From: Neptuniibacter marinus
GTDB taxonomy: Bacteria > Pseudomonadota > Gammaproteobacteria > Pseudomonadales > Balneatricaceae
Direction of reading: 5' to 3'
Assembly: GCF_001597725.1 (NCBI RefSeq)
Contig: NZ_LUTR01000022.1
Span: forward strand, 1-53,572
DNA length: 53,572 nucleotides
A program made the position numbers and the translations under genes. The notes beneath the pieces were generated by a model that saw nothing but the letters and a program-made list of their open reading frames with translations, was not told the origin of the DNA and did no database searches. Below, piece after piece: positions 1 through 9,808 of the stretch (its first letter is position 1; each line of letters starts with the position of its first letter).

Positions 1-129
1 TAACTGGTGTGTGGTAACAACAGTTTACCAGTGGATCTCAGGCTTTTTCATTTACCATCCAAAACTATGGGACAGCAGTGACGCGTAAGTGGTTTTTTTT
101 GTGCCGAATATACCGTAATAAATTAGCCG

Positions 130-717
130 CTAGCATTGTGTATATACGGGGACTAATTTCGGATCATTGAGTTGGCTAGCCGGTGTAATGGTTTTTCGCT
201 GCCAAGGTACAAACCCTAAATACCAGCAGCGCCAAAAGTTAACACTTGCTTGAGGGTTTTCTTGTAGTAATACTTCTAGGGTTTGGACTTTACCAATTTC
301 GATACCTAAGGCCTCTTTGAAGGTCAGGTGAACAAACTTTGAGCAGAACTGGCGTTTAGAATCGTATTTAAATCCCAAATGATAATAACGGCCCATTTTT
401 GTTTCAGCGACAGTTTTAAGTTTCGTAATTTGTTCTTGATTAAGCCCCTCTTTTACCCGCATAACACTGACTTCGTTATTGGTTGTTCTAGAAAGAAACT
501 TGCGTAAGGGGCAGCGTGTTACTTTAGGAACTGCGCTTTCGAGTACATACCACTCATTATCTTCGCGTACTATAAAGCCCACATGTGAGGTCCAGCTTCC
601 AGTGCCTTTGGCGACTTGGCGATAGAGAAAGCTATTAATCGAGATGAAGATAATATCGCCTTCTTTAACTTTATTAGTGATCTCTTTTTCAAGTTGATCC
701 AGTTGTTGTGTATTCAT
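130..717 (-). CDS. YiiX-like permuted papain-fold amidase/hydrolase
   Basis: This 195-residue protein looks like the YiiX/YebB family of circularly permuted NlpC/P60 (papain-like) enzymes, which are thought to cut amide or acyl bonds in cell-envelope or lipid substrates. The permuted order is visible: His45 in the motif WTSHVGF comes first, a likely acidic partner Glu60 follows in VLES, and the nucleophile Cys125 in RQFCSKF comes last. There is no signal peptide or membrane segment, so a cytoplasmic location is likely. The start ATG follows a weak purine stretch. It is a single gene, divergent from the downstream glycosyltransferase. The family call is good but the substrate is unknown. Confidence 0.75.
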   Translation of the reverse strand: MNTQQLDQLEKEITNKVKEGDIIFISINSFLYRQVAKGTGSWTSHVGFIVREDNEWYVLESAVPKVTRCPLRKFLSRTTNNEVSVMRVKEGLNQEQITKLKTVAETKMGRYYHLGFKYDSKRQFCSKFVHLTFKEALGIEIGKVQTLEVLLQENPQASVNFWRCWYLGFVPWQRKTITPASQLNDPKLVPVYTQC

Positions 718-945
718 CTCTGCTATCTCCTGCTACTTACTTAATATTTAAACGTCATCCGTTTTTTGTTGGAGCAAGTATTAATTTTATCTGACTATAA
801 GGGGATTAAATTTTAACAAGTCGCGTATATTGATACTTTATGGCGCATTTAGCTCTATAGGTTGGGTGCAAATAAAAGGGGGAGGGGTAAAATGCCAACG
901 ACTTAACAGCAGTCATTTTAACGAACGGAGTTGGCTAGTTTATTT

Positions 946-2040
946 ATGCGCATTTTACTATTGTCTGCTTATGATGCTGATAGCCATGTTTATTGGCGAG
1001 AAGGCCTAGTCGCACACTTATCTGAATATCAATGGACGGTACTTAAGTTACCGGGTCGATACTTCAGCTGGCGGATGAGAGGTAATAGCTTAAGCTGGGC
1101 TTTCTCTGAATATGAAACACTCTCCCAGCCGTATGATTTAGTGATCGCTACATCGATGACCGACTTATCCTCCTTGCGGGGTTTTGTTCCCTCTTTGGCT
1201 AATACGCCTACCTTGGTTTATTTTCATGAGAATCAATTTGCTTATCCAAGTTCAGGAAAAGAGTTTAAGAGCGTAGAGCCTTGTATTTTGAACTTATATA
1301 CCGCCTTAGCAGCGGATTACTGCTTGTTTAACAGTGAGTATAACCGGAAGACAATGTTAGAAGGCGCGGCTGCTTTACTGGCTAAATTACCTGATCAAGT
1401 GCCTTTAGGTTTAATTGAGAGGATTAGGAAGCGCTCCTCAGTGCTGTCTGTCCCTTTGTGTGATGATAGTTTTTTGCCGAGTACTGCTATAAACGGCGAG
1501 TTTACTATTACTTGGAATCACCGTTGGGAGTATGACAAAAACCCTCAATTACTCTTAGATAGCATGCGGTTGTTATCTGATTTAGATGTGGATTTTACGC
1601 TCAATATTGTTGGTCAGCAGTTTCGTAAGATTCCTAAACAGTTCGATCTACTTAACGCGTTATTGGCCGATAGGATAGGGCATTGGGGCTATATGCCGTC
1701 GCGCTTGGCTTATCAGCAGTTGTTACAGCAATCTGATGTGGTTCTATCAACGGCCTTACATGATTATCAAGGTATTGCTGTACTTGAAGGTGCGGCTGCA
1801 GGTGCGTTTCCTGTTGTCCCTGATAGGCTCGCTTATACCGAACTGTTCCCTGAAGGCTGTCGCTATAGTGGAGAGGATGAGGCTGAGACGCTTGCGCTTT
1901 TGTTAAAGCAATTGATTGATTATAAAAAAGCAGGGAGAGGGCTTAAATGTGTCGATGTTTCTCATTTGAACTGGACGGTAATGGCGGACCATTACCGTCG
2001 TATTATTCAGCAGGTTGCATTAGGTAATGTGGTTAATTAA
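946..2040 (+). CDS. DUF3524 glycosyltransferase, tRNA-queuosine alpha-mannosyltransferase-like
   Basis: The 364-residue product starts MRILLLSAYDADSHVYWREG, typical of the DUF3524 N-terminal domain found in the GTDC1/QTMAN family. These are GT4-type enzymes; the animal member adds mannose to queuosine in tRNA-Asp. A GT-B C-terminal part is visible, with TITWNHRWEYDKNP near residue 185 and a sugar-nucleotide loop YQGIAVLEGAAAGAFPVVPD near residue 280. ATG 946 is chosen over the upstream in-frame TTG at 931 because the protein family begins at this residue and the TTG directly abuts the GGAG. Its stop codon overlaps the convergent dbpA stop by 4 bp. The bacterial function is not established. 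Confidence 0.78.
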   Translation: MRILLLSAYDADSHVYWREGLVAHLSEYQWTVLKLPGRYFSWRMRGNSLSWAFSEYETLSQPYDLVIATSMTDLSSLRGFVPSLANTPTLVYFHENQFAYPSSGKEFKSVEPCILNLYTALAADYCLFNSEYNRKTMLEGAAALLAKLPDQVPLGLIERIRKRSSVLSVPLCDDSFLPSTAINGEFTITWNHRWEYDKNPQLLLDSMRLLSDLDVDFTLNIVGQQFRKIPKQFDLLNALLADRIGHWGYMPSRLAYQQLLQQSDVVLSTALHDYQGIAVLEGAAAGAFPVVPDRLAYTELFPEGCRYSGEDEAETLALLLKQLIDYKKAGRGLKCVDVSHLNWTVMADHYRRIIQQVALGNVVN

Positions 2041-3413
2041 AGGCGGCGAGTATTAAATTTACGACCTTTAATTTTGCCTTTATTTAAGCTCTCTACTGCA
2101 GACCGAGCCACTTTAGCATCAACAGCAACGTAAGCGACATAATCTAGTACGTTGATCTTGCCGACTTGGCTGCCATCAATCCCGGCATCACCGGTCAGAG
2201 CACCGAGAATATCGCCTGGGCGTACTTTGTCTTTTTTACCGCCCGCGATAGAAAGTGTCGTCATGGGAGGCTTGCTAGGAACAAAGTCTGCTTTGGCGGT
2301 AGGTAAAGGCGTCACACTGAATTCAGTCTTTAGATAGGTCTCAATTGCCGCTACTTTATAGGCTTCTGATGGCTGATAAAGGTTGAGGGCGATCCCCTGT
2401 TTTCCTGCACGACCAGTACGGCCAATACGATGGGTGTGTACCTCAGCATCGCGGGTGATGTCATAGTTTATTACACAGGGTAACTCGTCAATATCAAGGC
2501 CACGTGCTGCCACATCCGTTGCAATCAAGAATGAACAGCTGCGATTGGCAAACTGCATAAGCACTTGGTCACGCTCTCGTTGTTCCAAATCGCCGTGGAT
2601 CGCTCTAGCGCTATAGCCCATCGCTTTTAGGTGTTGTTGAACATCGTTACAAGTTTGCTTCATATTACAGAAAATTACTGCAAACTCAGGTTGATAGTTA
2701 CTGATAATATCTGTCAGATTATTGAGTTTATTTTCTTTGTTAATCTCAAAGAAATATTGCTCAATTTGGTTTTGGCTATGGGTTGATTCAACTTCAACTG
2801 TCACAGGGTCTACTAGAATATCAGCGCTAAGTTTAGCGATTGATTTAGGGTAGGTCGCAGAGAAGAGTAGTGTTTGACGCTTTTTGGGTGCATGGGAGAT
2901 GATATCCCTAATATCGTCTGCAAAGCCCATATCTAGCATACGGTCGGCTTCATCTAAAACAACTGTATGGACTTGTTCTAAGCGTAAGGTTTTCTTGCGA
3001 AGGTGATCTTTAATGCGTCCTGGGGTGCCTACAACAATATGTGCACCATGCTCTAAAGAGCCAATCTGTGGCCCGATAGACTGCCCGCCACATAAAGTTA
3101 AAACCTTCACATTCTCTGTAAAGCGTGCAAGTTTACGCAACTCGTTAGCGACTTGGGTGGCAAGCTCACGGGTAGGACAAAGCACTAACGATTGTGTGGC
3201 AAAGTTCTTTGTCTTGAGTTTTAGTAGCGTGCCAATACCGAAAACAGCTGTTTTACCACTGCCAGTCTTGGCTTTGGCTATTAGATCCTTACCTGCAAGT
3301 AGTTCTGGTAATGCTTGCTCTTGAATCGCGGTCATATGTTGATAACCCAAGCTATCTAGGTTGGCAAGCATGGATTGCGGTAGGTCTAAATTGGAAAAAA
3401 GGGTATTGGACAC
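2037..3413 (-). CDS. dbpA: ATP-dependent RNA helicase DbpA
   Basis: This is a 458-residue DEAD-box helicase. Motif I AKTGSGKT lies at residues 48-55, motif II DEAD near 154, motif III SAT near 185, and motif VI HRIGRTGR near 328. The C-terminal roughly 75 residues (from KDKVRPGDILGALTG to the end) match the DbpA RNA-binding domain, an RRM-like fold that targets hairpin 92 of 23S rRNA during 50S subunit assembly. The length matches E. coli DbpA (about 457). The gene is convergent with the DUF3524 glycosyltransferase and their stop codons overlap, so neither has room for its own terminator in between. Confidence 0.93.
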   Translation of the reverse strand: MSNTLFSNLDLPQSMLANLDSLGYQHMTAIQEQALPELLAGKDLIAKAKTGSGKTAVFGIGTLLKLKTKNFATQSLVLCPTRELATQVANELRKLARFTENVKVLTLCGGQSIGPQIGSLEHGAHIVVGTPGRIKDHLRKKTLRLEQVHTVVLDEADRMLDMGFADDIRDIISHAPKKRQTLLFSATYPKSIAKLSADILVDPVTVEVESTHSQNQIEQYFFEINKENKLNNLTDIISNYQPEFAVIFCNMKQTCNDVQQHLKAMGYSARAIHGDLEQRERDQVLMQFANRSCSFLIATDVAARGLDIDELPCVINYDITRDAEVHTHRIGRTGRAGKQGIALNLYQPSEAYKVAAIETYLKTEFSVTPLPTAKADFVPSKPPMTTLSIAGGKKDKVRPGDILGALTGDAGIDGSQVGKINVLDYVAYVAVDAKVARSAVESLNKGKIKGRKFNTRRL

Positions 3414-3640
3414 AGTAGGCTCATTTGGAAAGGATTAAAGATGAGTTGATTATAAATCAAATTCGTCTGCTTCGGAGAAAAAAGCGTCGTAAATCGCCTT
3501 TAAGGACAGAATTATTTATAAAGCTTGAGGTGAAAAAGGGATAGCTTAGAAGATTCATTATTTTCCGGCTCCTTTTCAAGAAGTCAGTATTTTTTTTGCG
3601 TATACTCGTGTCTGCATTTAACGATGATTTGGTAGAAAAA

Positions 3641-4861
3641 ATGAAGACTCGATATGACGTTGTGATAGTAGGCGGTGGCATGGTTGGTGCGACAATCGCT
3701 TGTGCCTTAGGTGGTAGTAATCTATCTGTGGCGGTTCTTGAAAATCACTACCCTGCGGAGTTTGATAGTGAGCAGCCACACGATCTACGTGTTTCAGCTA
3801 TTAGTGTAGCGTCTCAAAATATCTTACAGAAGGTTGGAGCTTGGGAAGGTATATTATCGCGCCGTAGTTGTCCTTATCGTCGTATGAAAGTGTGGGAGGC
3901 GAGTGAAGAGAAGGCTGCTACAGAGTTCGTTTCAGATCATATTGGCTGTGATTACCTAGGCCATATTGTAGAAAATCGTATCATTCAATTAGCTTTGCTA
4001 GAGCGTTTGCAGCAGTTTGATAATATCGACCTTATCTGCCCTGCAGGTATTCAAGAGATTGATTACTCTCCTGGTAGCAGCATCATTCGTTTAGATAATG
4101 ATCGAGAAATTATAGCAAGGCTTCTGGTTGCGGCCGATGGTGGTGAGTCAAAGGTACGTTCAGCGGCAGGTATTGGCGTTAATAAGTGGGATTATGAACA
4201 AAGTGCATTAGTTGCCTCAGTTACAACCCACTATCTGCAACAAGATATCACTTGGCAGCAATTTACTCCTACTGGGCCTTTAGCCTTTCTTCCACTATCT
4301 GGTAATCACGCATCTCTGGTTTGGTATAACACCCCAGATGAGATAAAACGGTTAATGGCATTGCCTGATGATCGCTTTATGGCTGAATTAACATCGGTCT
4401 TTCCTGACTGTTTAGGGAATATAGATCAACTCTTAGGACGTGGCGCTTTTCCACTAAGACGACAGCACGCACAGCAGTATGTACTTGAAGGTGTTGCCCT
4501 AGCAGGTGATGCTGCCCATATGATCCACCCGCTGGCAGGCCAGGGCGTTAACATAGGTTTGTTAGACGCTGCTGCACTCGCTGAAACACTGCTTGTTGCT
4601 GCTAAGACGGGTGAAGATATCACTGAACTAGAGGTATTGAATGATTACGAAAAACAACGCCGTCAACATAACCTCATTATGATGCAAACCATGGATCTGT
4701 TTTATCGTGTCTTTAGTAACCAAAGCGGTCCATTAAAACTACTGCGTAATCTAGGTTTAGGTATTGCGGGTAAAGTGAGTCCTGCTCGAAATAAAGTGAT
4801 GCGCTTTGCTATGGGGCTTGAAGGGCCATTGCCCGACTTGGCAAGATCAGAAGATATTTAG
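3641..4861 (+). CDS. ubiF: FAD-dependent ubiquinone hydroxylase, UbiF type
   Basis: This 406-residue flavoprotein monooxygenase carries the FAD dinucleotide motif VVIVGGGMVGATIA at the N-terminus and the conserved GDAAHMIHPLAGQGVNIG motif near residue 285. Among the UbiH/UbiI/UbiF group it looks most like UbiF, which hydroxylates C6 of the ubiquinone precursor ring: the stretch WQQFTPTGPLAFLPL and the C-terminal LRNLGLG pattern follow UbiF closely. ATG 3641 is chosen over the in-frame TTG at 3596 because the flavin fold starts there. The gene stands alone, separate from a ubiH-type partner. The paralogue choice within the family is inferred from memory of motifs. Confidence 0.8.
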   Translation: MKTRYDVVIVGGGMVGATIACALGGSNLSVAVLENHYPAEFDSEQPHDLRVSAISVASQNILQKVGAWEGILSRRSCPYRRMKVWEASEEKAATEFVSDHIGCDYLGHIVENRIIQLALLERLQQFDNIDLICPAGIQEIDYSPGSSIIRLDNDREIIARLLVAADGGESKVRSAAGIGVNKWDYEQSALVASVTTHYLQQDITWQQFTPTGPLAFLPLSGNHASLVWYNTPDEIKRLMALPDDRFMAELTSVFPDCLGNIDQLLGRGAFPLRRQHAQQYVLEGVALAGDAAHMIHPLAGQGVNIGLLDAAALAETLLVAAKTGEDITELEVLNDYEKQRRQHNLIMMQTMDLFYRVFSNQSGPLKLLRNLGLGIAGKVSPARNKVMRFAMGLEGPLPDLARSEDI

Positions 4862-4877
4862 GATAGAAATTCTGGAT

Positions 4878-4903
4878 AAAAAAAGCCGGTCAGGGCGACC
4901 GGC
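4878..4903 (-). terminator. Intrinsic terminator of the phasin gene
   Basis: On the minus strand a GCCGGTC/GACCGGC-type stem with a short loop is followed by seven T residues. It lies about 70 bp beyond the phasin stop codon. It may also stop convergent transcription from ubiF. Confidence 0.8.
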
Positions 4904-4969
4904 AAAGGATATAGGCTGAATTAACCAGCCAGAGTAGAGAAGTGGGATCGTAACGTGATCCCAAACGAT

Positions 4970-5509
4970 CTATTCTTTCGCTGCTGCTTTTGGCGCTGCA
5001 GGTTTACGCTTTGCAGGCGCTCTTTTCGCTGGAGCTTTCTTTGCAGGGGCTGCTGCAGGTTCTGTTTTTGCTTTTGGCTCCGCCGCTACAGGTGTTGCAG
5101 CCGCCGTCGCTTCAGAAATTGCGGTTGTAGTTGCTTCAGTCGCTTCTGTTATAAATTTGTTGAAGTCGGATACATAAGGCATCTCTTTTATTTCAGAAAG
5201 ACTTTTCTCAACAATGTCTGAAATCTCATCTTTTGCAGTTGTTAATGCAGCGAGTTCTTTTTCAGCGACTGAAGTCATTTTTACTTCTAAGTTTTTGAAA
5301 AATTGAACCTGAAGCTCAATAGCGTCTTTAGCATCTTTAACTTCTGAAAGTGCTTTTAGCTGAGCAACACTTGAATCAACAAAGTCTGTTACGTATTCAG
5401 ACTGAAGGGAAAACAAAGTTTCCAACGCTTTTTTATTTACTTCAGCAACATCAATTGCTGGTTGCATTTTTTCCTGGACGTCTTTCATCAGATCATCATA
5501 CATGTTCAA
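4970..5509 (-). CDS. phaP: Phasin family protein (PHA granule-associated)
   Basis: This 179-residue protein has an N-terminal amphipathic helical region of about 120 residues (MYDDLMKDVQEKMQPAIDVA onward, FSLQSEYVTDFVDSSVAQLK) typical of the TIGR01841/phasin_2 family. Phasins coat polyhydroxyalkanoate granules. The C-terminal 50 residues are a low-complexity Ala/Pro/Lys tail (repeats of APAKR and AAPK), similar to histone-H1-like tails of some phasins that attach granules to DNA. No PHA synthase gene lies in the window. A long palindrome about 80 bp upstream may be its operator, and a terminator follows the gene. The symbol is by family only. Confidence 0.82.
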   Translation of the reverse strand: MNMYDDLMKDVQEKMQPAIDVAEVNKKALETLFSLQSEYVTDFVDSSVAQLKALSEVKDAKDAIELQVQFFKNLEVKMTSVAEKELAALTTAKDEISDIVEKSLSEIKEMPYVSDFNKFITEATEATTTAISEATAAATPVAAEPKAKTEPAAAPAKKAPAKRAPAKRKPAAPKAAAKE

Positions 5510-5907
5510 TTCCTCTGAGAATCAAAAATTAACTTTGTGCGTTGCAGCATTTGTATTCAATATAGTGATTAATAAATAACCTGTCAAATATTTTTTTGTG
5601 CAATGCACAAAAAAAGACTGTTTTTTGCTCTTCCTATTTTTATCTCTTTATAAACAATTAGATAGCTGGTTTAAGGTGCTTTTCTGTGGGGGAGTATTGG
5701 TTGCTATAATAGCTATTAGCGTCTCTCTTAGACCTTAGTTGATTAAAAAGAGTCGAAGAATTATGCGTACTTAGGCTGTTCAAGGTTGTTCATCGTAGCT
5801 AATAGTCATTACAATCAATCAATAGGGTAGAGTTTTCTGTATTTATTGTCTCAAAGCAGGATGCTTTACCGGTTTTAAGCTTGTCAGTAACGGGATCAAT
5901 TTTTTTC
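5510..5907. other. Divergent intergenic region between phasin and M16 peptidase
   Basis: This stretch of nearly 400 bp has no convincing gene. It must hold the two divergent promoters. The clearest element is the 25-bp palindrome at 5591-5615; the rest is AT-rich with no other repeat that stands out. Confidence 0.6.
5591..5615. promoter_or_regulatory. Perfect 25-bp palindrome, candidate operator
   Basis: Two 12-base arms, TTTTTTTGTGCA and its exact complement, flank a central A. The core TTGTGCAATGCACAA is a symmetric TGC-N-GCA site like those bound by PHA-responsive repressors such as PhaR. Its position 82 bp upstream of the phasin start supports a role there. Binding by a PhaR-like protein is an inference. 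Confidence 0.5.
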
Positions 5908-8829
5908 ATGACAATTATTCAGACTGCTCCAACCCCGCATAAGACTTTCGAATTTATCCGTACAGAAATAATAGAATCACTCGGGATTGATGTTACAGAG
6001 TATCGTCATACCAAAACGGGGCTTGTGCATTACCATATAGCAGCTGACCATACTGAAAATGTTTTCTTAGTTGGCTTGCGGACAGTTCCAGAAGATTCTA
6101 AAGGTGTTGCACATATATTGGAGCATACAGCTTTGTGTGGCAGTGAACGTTTTCCTGTACGTGACCCATTTTTTATGATGACTCGGCGTTCTCTAAATAC
6201 GTTTATGAACGCGATGACCAGTAGTGACTGGACGGCTTATCCTTTTGCAAGTCAAAACCGTAAAGACTTTTATAATCTATTAGATGTATACCTTGATGCG
6301 GTTTTCTTTAGTCGCTTAGATCAAATGGATTTTGAGCAAGAGGGGCATCGTGTCGAGTTTTCTGAACCTAATAATGCTGAATCGGATTTAGAATATAAAG
6401 GTGTAGTGTTTAACGAGATGAAAGGGGCGATGAGCTCGCCGGTTTCTCGTTTATGGCAATCAGTGACAAAATATCTATTTCCGACTACGACCTATCATCA
6501 TAACAGTGGGGGAGAGCCGGAAAGTATCCCTGATCTTACTTATGATGAGCTGTTAGCATTCTATAAAACCCATTACCACCCGAGTAATGCGGTTATCATG
6601 ACCTTTGGTGATATTCCCGCTGCGGATCTACAGGCTGTTATTGAAGATAAGGCGCTCTCTCGGTTTGAAAAACTAGATGAAACGATTGAGATACATGATG
6701 AAAAACGTTATTTCTCACCCTTACGTGTAGAAGAGGGGTATGAGTTAGATCAAGAGGATACAACAGGTAAAACGCATCATGTTCTGGCTTGGTTATTAGG
6801 TCAGTCTAATGACTTGGAGGCGCAGTTGAAAGCGCATCTTATGTCTCGAGTACTGTTGGATAACAGTGCATCTCCTTTGCGTTTTGCGCTAGAAACAACG
6901 GATCTGGGCAGTGCTCCTTCACCCTTGTGCGGTTTAGAAGATTCTAATCGTGAAATGAGTTTTATGTGTGGTCTAGAAGGCAGTGAGCCAAAAGATGCTG
7001 ATGCGTTTGAAGCTTTAGTGCTAAATGTATTAGCTGAAGTTGCAGAGAACGGTGTGCCGATCGCAATGTTGGAAGCTCAGTTACATCAGTTAGAACTTCA
7101 TCAAAGAGAGATTAATGGTGATGGCTACCCTTATGGTATGAGCTTGTTAATGGCTTCTTTAGGTGCGGCTATCAATCGAGGAGATCCAATCGCTTTACTT
7201 AATCTTGATCCAGTTTTAGACAAGCTGCGTGAAGAGATTAAAGATCCTAATTTCATTAAAGGGATGGTTAAAGACCTTATCAATAACCCCCATCGAGTGC
7301 GCTTAACCTTACGCCCTGATAATCAATTGGCTGTGAAACGAGATTCGGCTGAAAAAGCGCAGCTTAATAAGATTAAAGCAAGCCTAAGTGAGGCTGAAAA
7401 ACAGAAAGTTATTGATCGTGCTGCTGCCCTTGAAGCAAGACAGTATCATGAAGATGATGAGTCTATTTTACCTAAAGTGACATTAGCGGATGTGCCTGAT
7501 GATATGTCAGTGCCTGAACCGACAGGTGTAGCCTCTAAGTTACCTTATGTACGCTTTGATAGAGCAACGAATGGATTAGTTTATCAACAGGTGATTATTC
7601 AACTTCCTGCGTTAGACCAGGAGGAACAGCATCTATTACCTTTATATAGCCATCTGCTTACAGAGCTAGGTTGTGGTGAACGTAGTTATCAGGAAAATCA
7701 GCAGTATCAAACAGAAGTAACGGGTGGAATTCATGCTTTTGCATCTGTGCGAGGTATGCCTGATGATGAGCAAAATGTTAAAGGTTACTTTACCTTGTCA
7801 GGTAAAGCGCTTGTTTCTAAGCAGGCGCAGCTGACTGATCTTCTGAAAGAGACTTTAGCTTGCGCTCGTTTTGATGAGTTAGCTCGTATAAAAGAGGTTG
7901 TTTCTCAACAGCGTACCCGTAAAGAACAAAGTATAACTGGTCATGGTCATGCGTTAGCGATGATGGCAGCGACTTCGAAGATGAGCCCCGCCGCGGCATT
8001 ATCTCAGGCGACAAAAGGACTTGAGTCTATACATTTTTACAAGACCCTAGATGATGACTTAAAACAGGATTCTGCACTTAAGTCTCTTGCTGAACGCTTA
8101 GAGCAGTTACATCAAAAAATTGCACAAGCACCAAAGCAGTTTTTAATGGTGGCTGAAGAGGAGCATCAGAACCAGCTGCAAGGCTATTTAGAAAGTAGCT
8201 GGCAGTCATTAGCTGATAAGTCTACTGAACTGTTTAGTTTGCCACCCTTGAGAGAGAAGGTTAAGCAGGCTTGGGTGACGAGTACACAAGTTAGCTTTTG
8301 TGCAAAAGCTTTTACTACAGTGGCAGTTGAGCACCCCGATGCTGCTGCGTTGACTGTACTCGGTGATTTTTTACGCAATGGTTTTTTACATAGAGCTATT
8401 CGTGAGCGTGGTGGTGCTTATGGTTCGGGGGCAGGTCAGGATTCAGGAGATGCCGCTTTTAGGTTTTTCTCATACCGTGATCCTCGTTTAACCGAAACCT
8501 TGGATGATTTTGATGCTTCGATAAAATGGCTGTTAGACAGTGAACACGATGAGCAGCGACTGGAGGAAGCGATTCTGGGTGTGGTTAGTTCTATCGATAA
8601 ACCAGGTTCTCCAGCCGGAGAAGCTAAGCAGGCTTATCACAGTAGTTTGTTTGGTCGTACGCCAGAACAGCGTCGTAAAGTGCGTTCACGTATATTGCAG
8701 GTGACTATTGATGATCTGAAACGTGTTGCAGAAACCTATTTACTTGATGCTGAAGCAAGTATAGCGGTGGTTACTAGCCAAGCTCAGGCAGAGACGCTTG
8801 GATCGGACTTTGAGATCATCGAGGTTTAA
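5908..8829 (+). CDS. M16C zinc metallopeptidase (presequence protease-like)
   Basis: The 973-residue product is a full-length M16C peptidase like plant and mitochondrial PreP and their bacterial relatives. These enzymes form a two-half clamshell that degrades unstructured peptides. The inverted zinc motif HILEH is at residues 69-73 and the downstream zinc-ligand region NEMKGAMSSP lies near 175. The C-terminal half keeps the RGGAYGSGAG substrate-binding loop near residue 840. ATG 5908 is used because the TTG at 5881 only adds a hydrophobic run not seen in the family. No signal peptide is visible from 5908, so it is probably cytosolic. A terminator follows. Confidence 0.88.
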   Translation: MTIIQTAPTPHKTFEFIRTEIIESLGIDVTEYRHTKTGLVHYHIAADHTENVFLVGLRTVPEDSKGVAHILEHTALCGSERFPVRDPFFMMTRRSLNTFMNAMTSSDWTAYPFASQNRKDFYNLLDVYLDAVFFSRLDQMDFEQEGHRVEFSEPNNAESDLEYKGVVFNEMKGAMSSPVSRLWQSVTKYLFPTTTYHHNSGGEPESIPDLTYDELLAFYKTHYHPSNAVIMTFGDIPAADLQAVIEDKALSRFEKLDETIEIHDEKRYFSPLRVEEGYELDQEDTTGKTHHVLAWLLGQSNDLEAQLKAHLMSRVLLDNSASPLRFALETTDLGSAPSPLCGLEDSNREMSFMCGLEGSEPKDADAFEALVLNVLAEVAENGVPIAMLEAQLHQLELHQREINGDGYPYGMSLLMASLGAAINRGDPIALLNLDPVLDKLREEIKDPNFIKGMVKDLINNPHRVRLTLRPDNQLAVKRDSAEKAQLNKIKASLSEAEKQKVIDRAAALEARQYHEDDESILPKVTLADVPDDMSVPEPTGVASKLPYVRFDRATNGLVYQQVIIQLPALDQEEQHLLPLYSHLLTELGCGERSYQENQQYQTEVTGGIHAFASVRGMPDDEQNVKGYFTLSGKALVSKQAQLTDLLKETLACARFDELARIKEVVSQQRTRKEQSITGHGHALAMMAATSKMSPAAALSQATKGLESIHFYKTLDDDLKQDSALKSLAERLEQLHQKIAQAPKQFLMVAEEEHQNQLQGYLESSWQSLADKSTELFSLPPLREKVKQAWVTSTQVSFCAKAFTTVAVEHPDAAALTVLGDFLRNGFLHRAIRERGGAYGSGAGQDSGDAAFRFFSYRDPRLTETLDDFDASIKWLLDSEHDEQRLEEAILGVVSSIDKPGSPAGEAKQAYHSSLFGRTPEQRRKVRSRILQVTIDDLKRVAETYLLDAEASIAVVTSQAQAETLGSDFEIIEV

Positions 8830-8897
8830 CGGCGGGTAAGTCGCTATATTGATAAATTAAGTGGCTGACGTGCGTTAAGCGATTACATTTACCCATA

Positions 8898-8922
8898 GCC
8901 CCTAAATATAGGGGCTTTTTTG
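8898..8922 (+). terminator. Intrinsic terminator of the M16 peptidase gene
   Basis: Stem GCCCCT/AGGGGC with a six-base loop, followed by six T residues. It sits only about 14 bp before the proposed start of the EamA gene, so that gene must either be expressed by readthrough or be leaderless-like. Confidence 0.82.
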
Positions 8923-8935
8923 TTTGGCCGTATAT

Positions 8936-9808
8936 ATGCCTATCAATCCGCTTTATCGTGGAGCGTTACTGATTATCCTGTCAGAGTTTTTTTTGGTGCT
9001 CTCAGGGATGCTCATTAAACAATTAAGCGGTGAGCTACCAACCGAAGTAATTGTCCTTGCGCGTAACCTTTTTGCATTACTACTTATACTTCCATGGCTT
9101 TATAGTGTCGGTTTACATCGCATCTATACTCAAAATTTACATTTACATTTTGCCCGCGCAGCCGTCGGCGTTACCGCAATGATGTGTTTGTATTATGCAT
9201 GGGGGAATTTGCCGCTGGCCGAAGCAGCCCTTATCAAACAAACAGCGCCTTTTTTTGTACCTTTGATCGCTTTGTTCTGGCTAGGTGAGCGTATTGGTAA
9301 CAGGGTTAAAACTGCTATTTTCATTGGCTTTTGCGGTGTCTTTCTTATTTTAAATCCTACCGACCAAACGATTAATATCGCTGTGTTAATTGCCTTGTTT
9401 GGTGCCATATTAGGCGCCTTGGCAAAAGTGATTGTCCGCCGGATGAGTATCAGTGAATCTCCGCAGCAGGTTGTTTTCTATTTCGCATTTTTTAGTACAG
9501 TGTTGGCTTTTGTTCCTGCGATGCTTAATTGGGTAACGCCCTCATTAGCCGCTTGTGGGTGGCTTCTTTGTGTTGCTATAACCTCAACAATTGCCCAGTT
9601 ATTATTGAGTAAAGGCTACGGATTAGCGCCCGCTGGTCAGTTAGGGCCTTATACATACTCATCGGTTGTATTTGCAGCTCTGTTGGGTTGGTTGTTTTGG
9701 CAAGAGGTGCTTGATCTAAATAGCATTATTGGTGTCGTTTTAACTATTAGCGCAGGTATTCTTTCTGCTGTTTCTCGCAAAAACAAACAATCAAAAGCGG
9801 ATAATTGA
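8936..9808 (+). CDS. EamA/DMT-family inner-membrane transporter
   Basis: The 290-residue protein is almost entirely hydrophobic with about ten predicted membrane segments and two EamA repeats. The signature region RNLFALLLILPWLY occurs early, and LPLAEAALIKQTAPFFVPLIALFW marks the end of the first repeat. EamA/RhaT-like proteins usually export or import small metabolites such as amino acids or drugs; the substrate cannot be read from the sequence. ATG 8936 is preferred to the in-frame TTG at 8924, which overlaps the preceding terminator. No good ribosome binding site precedes either start. The basic C-terminal tail (SRKNKQSKADN) suggests a cytoplasmic end. Confidence 0.82.
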   Translation: MPINPLYRGALLIILSEFFLVLSGMLIKQLSGELPTEVIVLARNLFALLLILPWLYSVGLHRIYTQNLHLHFARAAVGVTAMMCLYYAWGNLPLAEAALIKQTAPFFVPLIALFWLGERIGNRVKTAIFIGFCGVFLILNPTDQTINIAVLIALFGAILGALAKVIVRRMSISESPQQVVFYFAFFSTVLAFVPAMLNWVTPSLAACGWLLCVAITSTIAQLLLSKGYGLAPAGQLGPYTYSSVVFAALLGWLFWQEVLDLNSIIGVVLTISAGILSAVSRKNKQSKADN

